Made by a program: the position numbers and the translations under genes. Under the pieces are notes generated by a model that did not search any database, was not told the origin of the DNA, and saw only the letters and a list, made by a program, of their open reading frames with translations. A stretch of 60,117 bases of DNA, taken from NCBI GenBank assembly GCA_964384945.1, contig CAYLMK010000028.1:1-60117 (forward strand). Reading direction: 5' to 3'. Origin of the DNA: S015-6 sp964384945. GTDB lineage: Bacteria; Desulfobacterota; DSWW01. This document shows, piece by piece, positions 58,838 through 60,117 of this stretch; within the stretch, counting starts at the first letter, position 1, and each line of letters starts with the position of its first letter.

Positions 58838-59986
58838 ATGGGGTCAGCATCCAGGGAGAGCCCCCGCATCTTTGTACAGTTTGCGGGGCAGGGCGTGATC
58901 TACATGGACGAGCTGCGGCACCGCTATACAACCTGCCCGGCCGTCAGGCCGTTCATTCAGGAGGCCGTCGCTCAGATCAAGAGGCAAGCCTCGCGCTATG
59001 ACGACACCCAGACCGCCTTCTTCGCCCAGGGCCTCGATGTGGACCGCTGGATCGATCATCCGGGGGAAACCCCGGACGCCGGCTACCTTCTGTCCTCGCC
59101 TCTTTCTCATCCCCTGATCTATCTGTGCCAGATCGCCAATTTCATCTCGATCCTTCACGAAGGCATCGAACCGGAGAGACTGATCCGACACACGCACAGC
59201 GCGACCGGTTTTTCCACGGGCGTGGTGGCGGCCGTTCTCGTTTCCATGGGCCTACCCATCGACGAGCTGTGTCGGCTGGCCCTTCAGGTGCAGGCCATGT
59301 TCTTCTGGCAGGGAATCCGCTGCCAGCAATCCATGCTCAGGCAGGGGGTGCGGCCGACACTCGCCGCCGGGCTTCTTTACTCCGCCGAGGGCAGCCCGAG
59401 CTGCATGGCGAGCATCGAACGCCTTGCGAGCGGCCGGCTCGACGAGGTGATCGCCTCCTTTTCCGATCGCGAGGCCGTCCACAAGGCTTACGGGATGCGG
59501 CCGGACTGGTGGGTCGTCTCCGGCATGCCCGAGGCCCTGCTCCGCTTCCGGGAATTCCTTCGCCCCCGGGCCGGGGAGACCGCCTGGCGATACATCCCTT
59601 CCACCATACCGGCGCACTCCCCCCTTCTCTCTTACGCCTTTCGGTCCTCTCCGCTGGATGCCCAACGGATCGGACTTCGGTTCCGGAAAGAAGACATGAA
59701 GATGCCTGTGTGGAGCACCGATGGGGGCATGGATCTGAGCACATCCGAAAACGTGCTGACAGACGCGATGCGGGGGTACCTGACGCGTCCCGGCATCTGG
59801 TGGGACCAGATACGGCCGGTCCTCGAGCCCGGCTGCATCACGCATGTCCTGGACTTCGGACCGGGGGCGGGAACGGCCAGCCTGACCCAGAGCCACCTCG
59901 CGGGCTCCGGGATCCAGGTCCTCCGGTGCTCGGCAACCCTCGGGCGCAGACGGCTGCTCGAGGAGGTGGCGCCCCTTCTGCGGTAG
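58838..59986 (+). CDS. Stand-alone acyltransferase like the AT domain of type I FAS beta
   Basis: This 382-residue protein reads like the N-terminal acyltransferase (SAT/AT) domain of fungal-mycobacterial type I FAS, as an independent protein. It has FVQFAGQGVIYMDEL at the start, FAQGLDVDRWID, SSPLSHPLIYLCQI, the nucleophile S126 in TGFSTGVV (GxSxG), GIRCQQ, EGSPSCMASIE, WWVVSG, catalytic His H260 in PAHSPLL, and a C-terminal THVLDFGPGAGTASL. The FAS beta dehydratase, enoyl reductase and malonyl transferase parts are absent. The ATG follows GAGGAG. A terminator-like hairpin follows, so it looks monocistronic. It probably loads an acyl chain onto an ACP; donor and acceptor are unknown. Confidence 0.75.
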   Translation: MGSASRESPRIFVQFAGQGVIYMDELRHRYTTCPAVRPFIQEAVAQIKRQASRYDDTQTAFFAQGLDVDRWIDHPGETPDAGYLLSSPLSHPLIYLCQIANFISILHEGIEPERLIRHTHSATGFSTGVVAAVLVSMGLPIDELCRLALQVQAMFFWQGIRCQQSMLRQGVRPTLAAGLLYSAEGSPSCMASIERLASGRLDEVIASFSDREAVHKAYGMRPDWWVVSGMPEALLRFREFLRPRAGETAWRYIPSTIPAHSPLLSYAFRSSPLDAQRIGLRFRKEDMKMPVWSTDGGMDLSTSENVLTDAMRGYLTRPGIWWDQIRPVLEPGCITHVLDFGPGAGTASLTQSHLAGSGIQVLRCSATLGRRRLLEEVAPLLR

Positions 59987-60006
59987 GCCGGTGCACGGAA
60001 ACAAGC

Positions 60007-60038
60007 AAGGCCCGCAACCGGGTCCGGTCACGGGCCTT
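60007..60038 (+). terminator. Possible terminator after the acyltransferase gene
   Basis: AAGGCCCG and CGGGCCTT form a perfect 8-bp stem with a 16-base loop that itself contains CCGG repeats, followed by CTCTCT (weak U tract). It is 20 bases past the stop codon. The remaining 79 bases to the window end show no gene. Confidence 0.5.
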
Positions 60039-60117
60039 CTCTCTATCTGGTGCCGAAGAGGGGATGAGTAAGGGGTCAGCTAACCGGCTGAATTCCCTAT
60101 CTTCTCATCTCACGGGA

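Noticed and set aside
58838..59986. Simple FabD (malonyl-CoA:ACP transacylase) call for the acyltransferase
   Set aside because: FabD would show GQGSQ near the start and GHSLGE at the nucleophile; this protein instead has AGQGVIYMDEL, TGFSTG and a THVLDFGPG C terminus as in FAS beta.

Overview
The window reads as a chromosomal, mostly housekeeping stretch of a GC-rich Gram-negative bacterium, most likely a deltaproteobacterium in the broad sense (Desulfobacterota-like). LPS synthesis and transport genes (kdsA, an LpxL-type acyltransferase, lptC-lptA-lptB) and a small outer-membrane barrel show an outer membrane. RNase Y with YmdB, glyQ-glyS-ppdK in one run, and a regulatory PTS cluster attached to rpoN and rapZ fit that group. 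I cannot name a genus. No transposase, integrase, CRISPR array, tRNA or phage module was seen.

Layout. (1) 1-720: 5' third of a 16S rRNA gene on the minus strand with leader and a consensus promoter. (2) 723-9306, minus: ymdB, rny (with a long leader that may hold a structured RNA), zapA, a zapB-like gene, ftsY, smc. (3) 9558-17064, minus: ppdK, glyS, glyQ, recO, a rodZ-like gene. (4) 17108-21890, minus: the S-adenosylmethionine cycle (metK, ahcY, mtnP) with a PfkB kinase and a possible mobA remnant. (5) 22019-31528, minus: EI, HPr, EIIA-Man, rapZ, ptsN, rpoN, then lptB, lptA, lptC, an LpxL-type acyltransferase and kdsA. (6) 31923-38627, minus: rpsI, rplM, truA, leuB, an outer-membrane barrel, a secreted subtilase with a C-terminal CFI box, and rlmE. 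(7) 38747-40157, plus: an rplC gene standing alone, then a small unknown gene behind what looks like a full sigma-54 promoter. (8) 40211-44589, minus: a murein-recycling run (ldcA, serine hydrolase, mpl) with a DUF4124 protein. (9) 44912-59986, mixed strands: lgt, hisG, two metallo-beta-lactamase-fold hydrolases, an HD phosphohydrolase, an alpha/beta hydrolase, two envelope glycosyltransferases, a receiver-only response regulator, several unknown proteins, a tiny HTH protein, and a free-standing acyltransferase.

Working together. Region 5 links PTS phosphorylation, RapZ and sigma-54 to LPS export and Kdo supply. Region 4 recycles SAM by-products (S-adenosylhomocysteine, methylthioadenosine). 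Region 8 trims tetrapeptide to tripeptide (LdcA) and reattaches it to UDP-MurNAc (Mpl).

Most unusual items: the 382-residue protein at 58838-59986, which looks like the acyltransferase domain of fungal/mycobacterial type I fatty acid synthase as a separate protein; the enhancer-IHF-(-24/-12) architecture upstream of the unknown gene at 39756; the lone rplC; and the CFI-box subtilase next to an outer-membrane barrel. All calls rest on reading the sequence; no database search was run.
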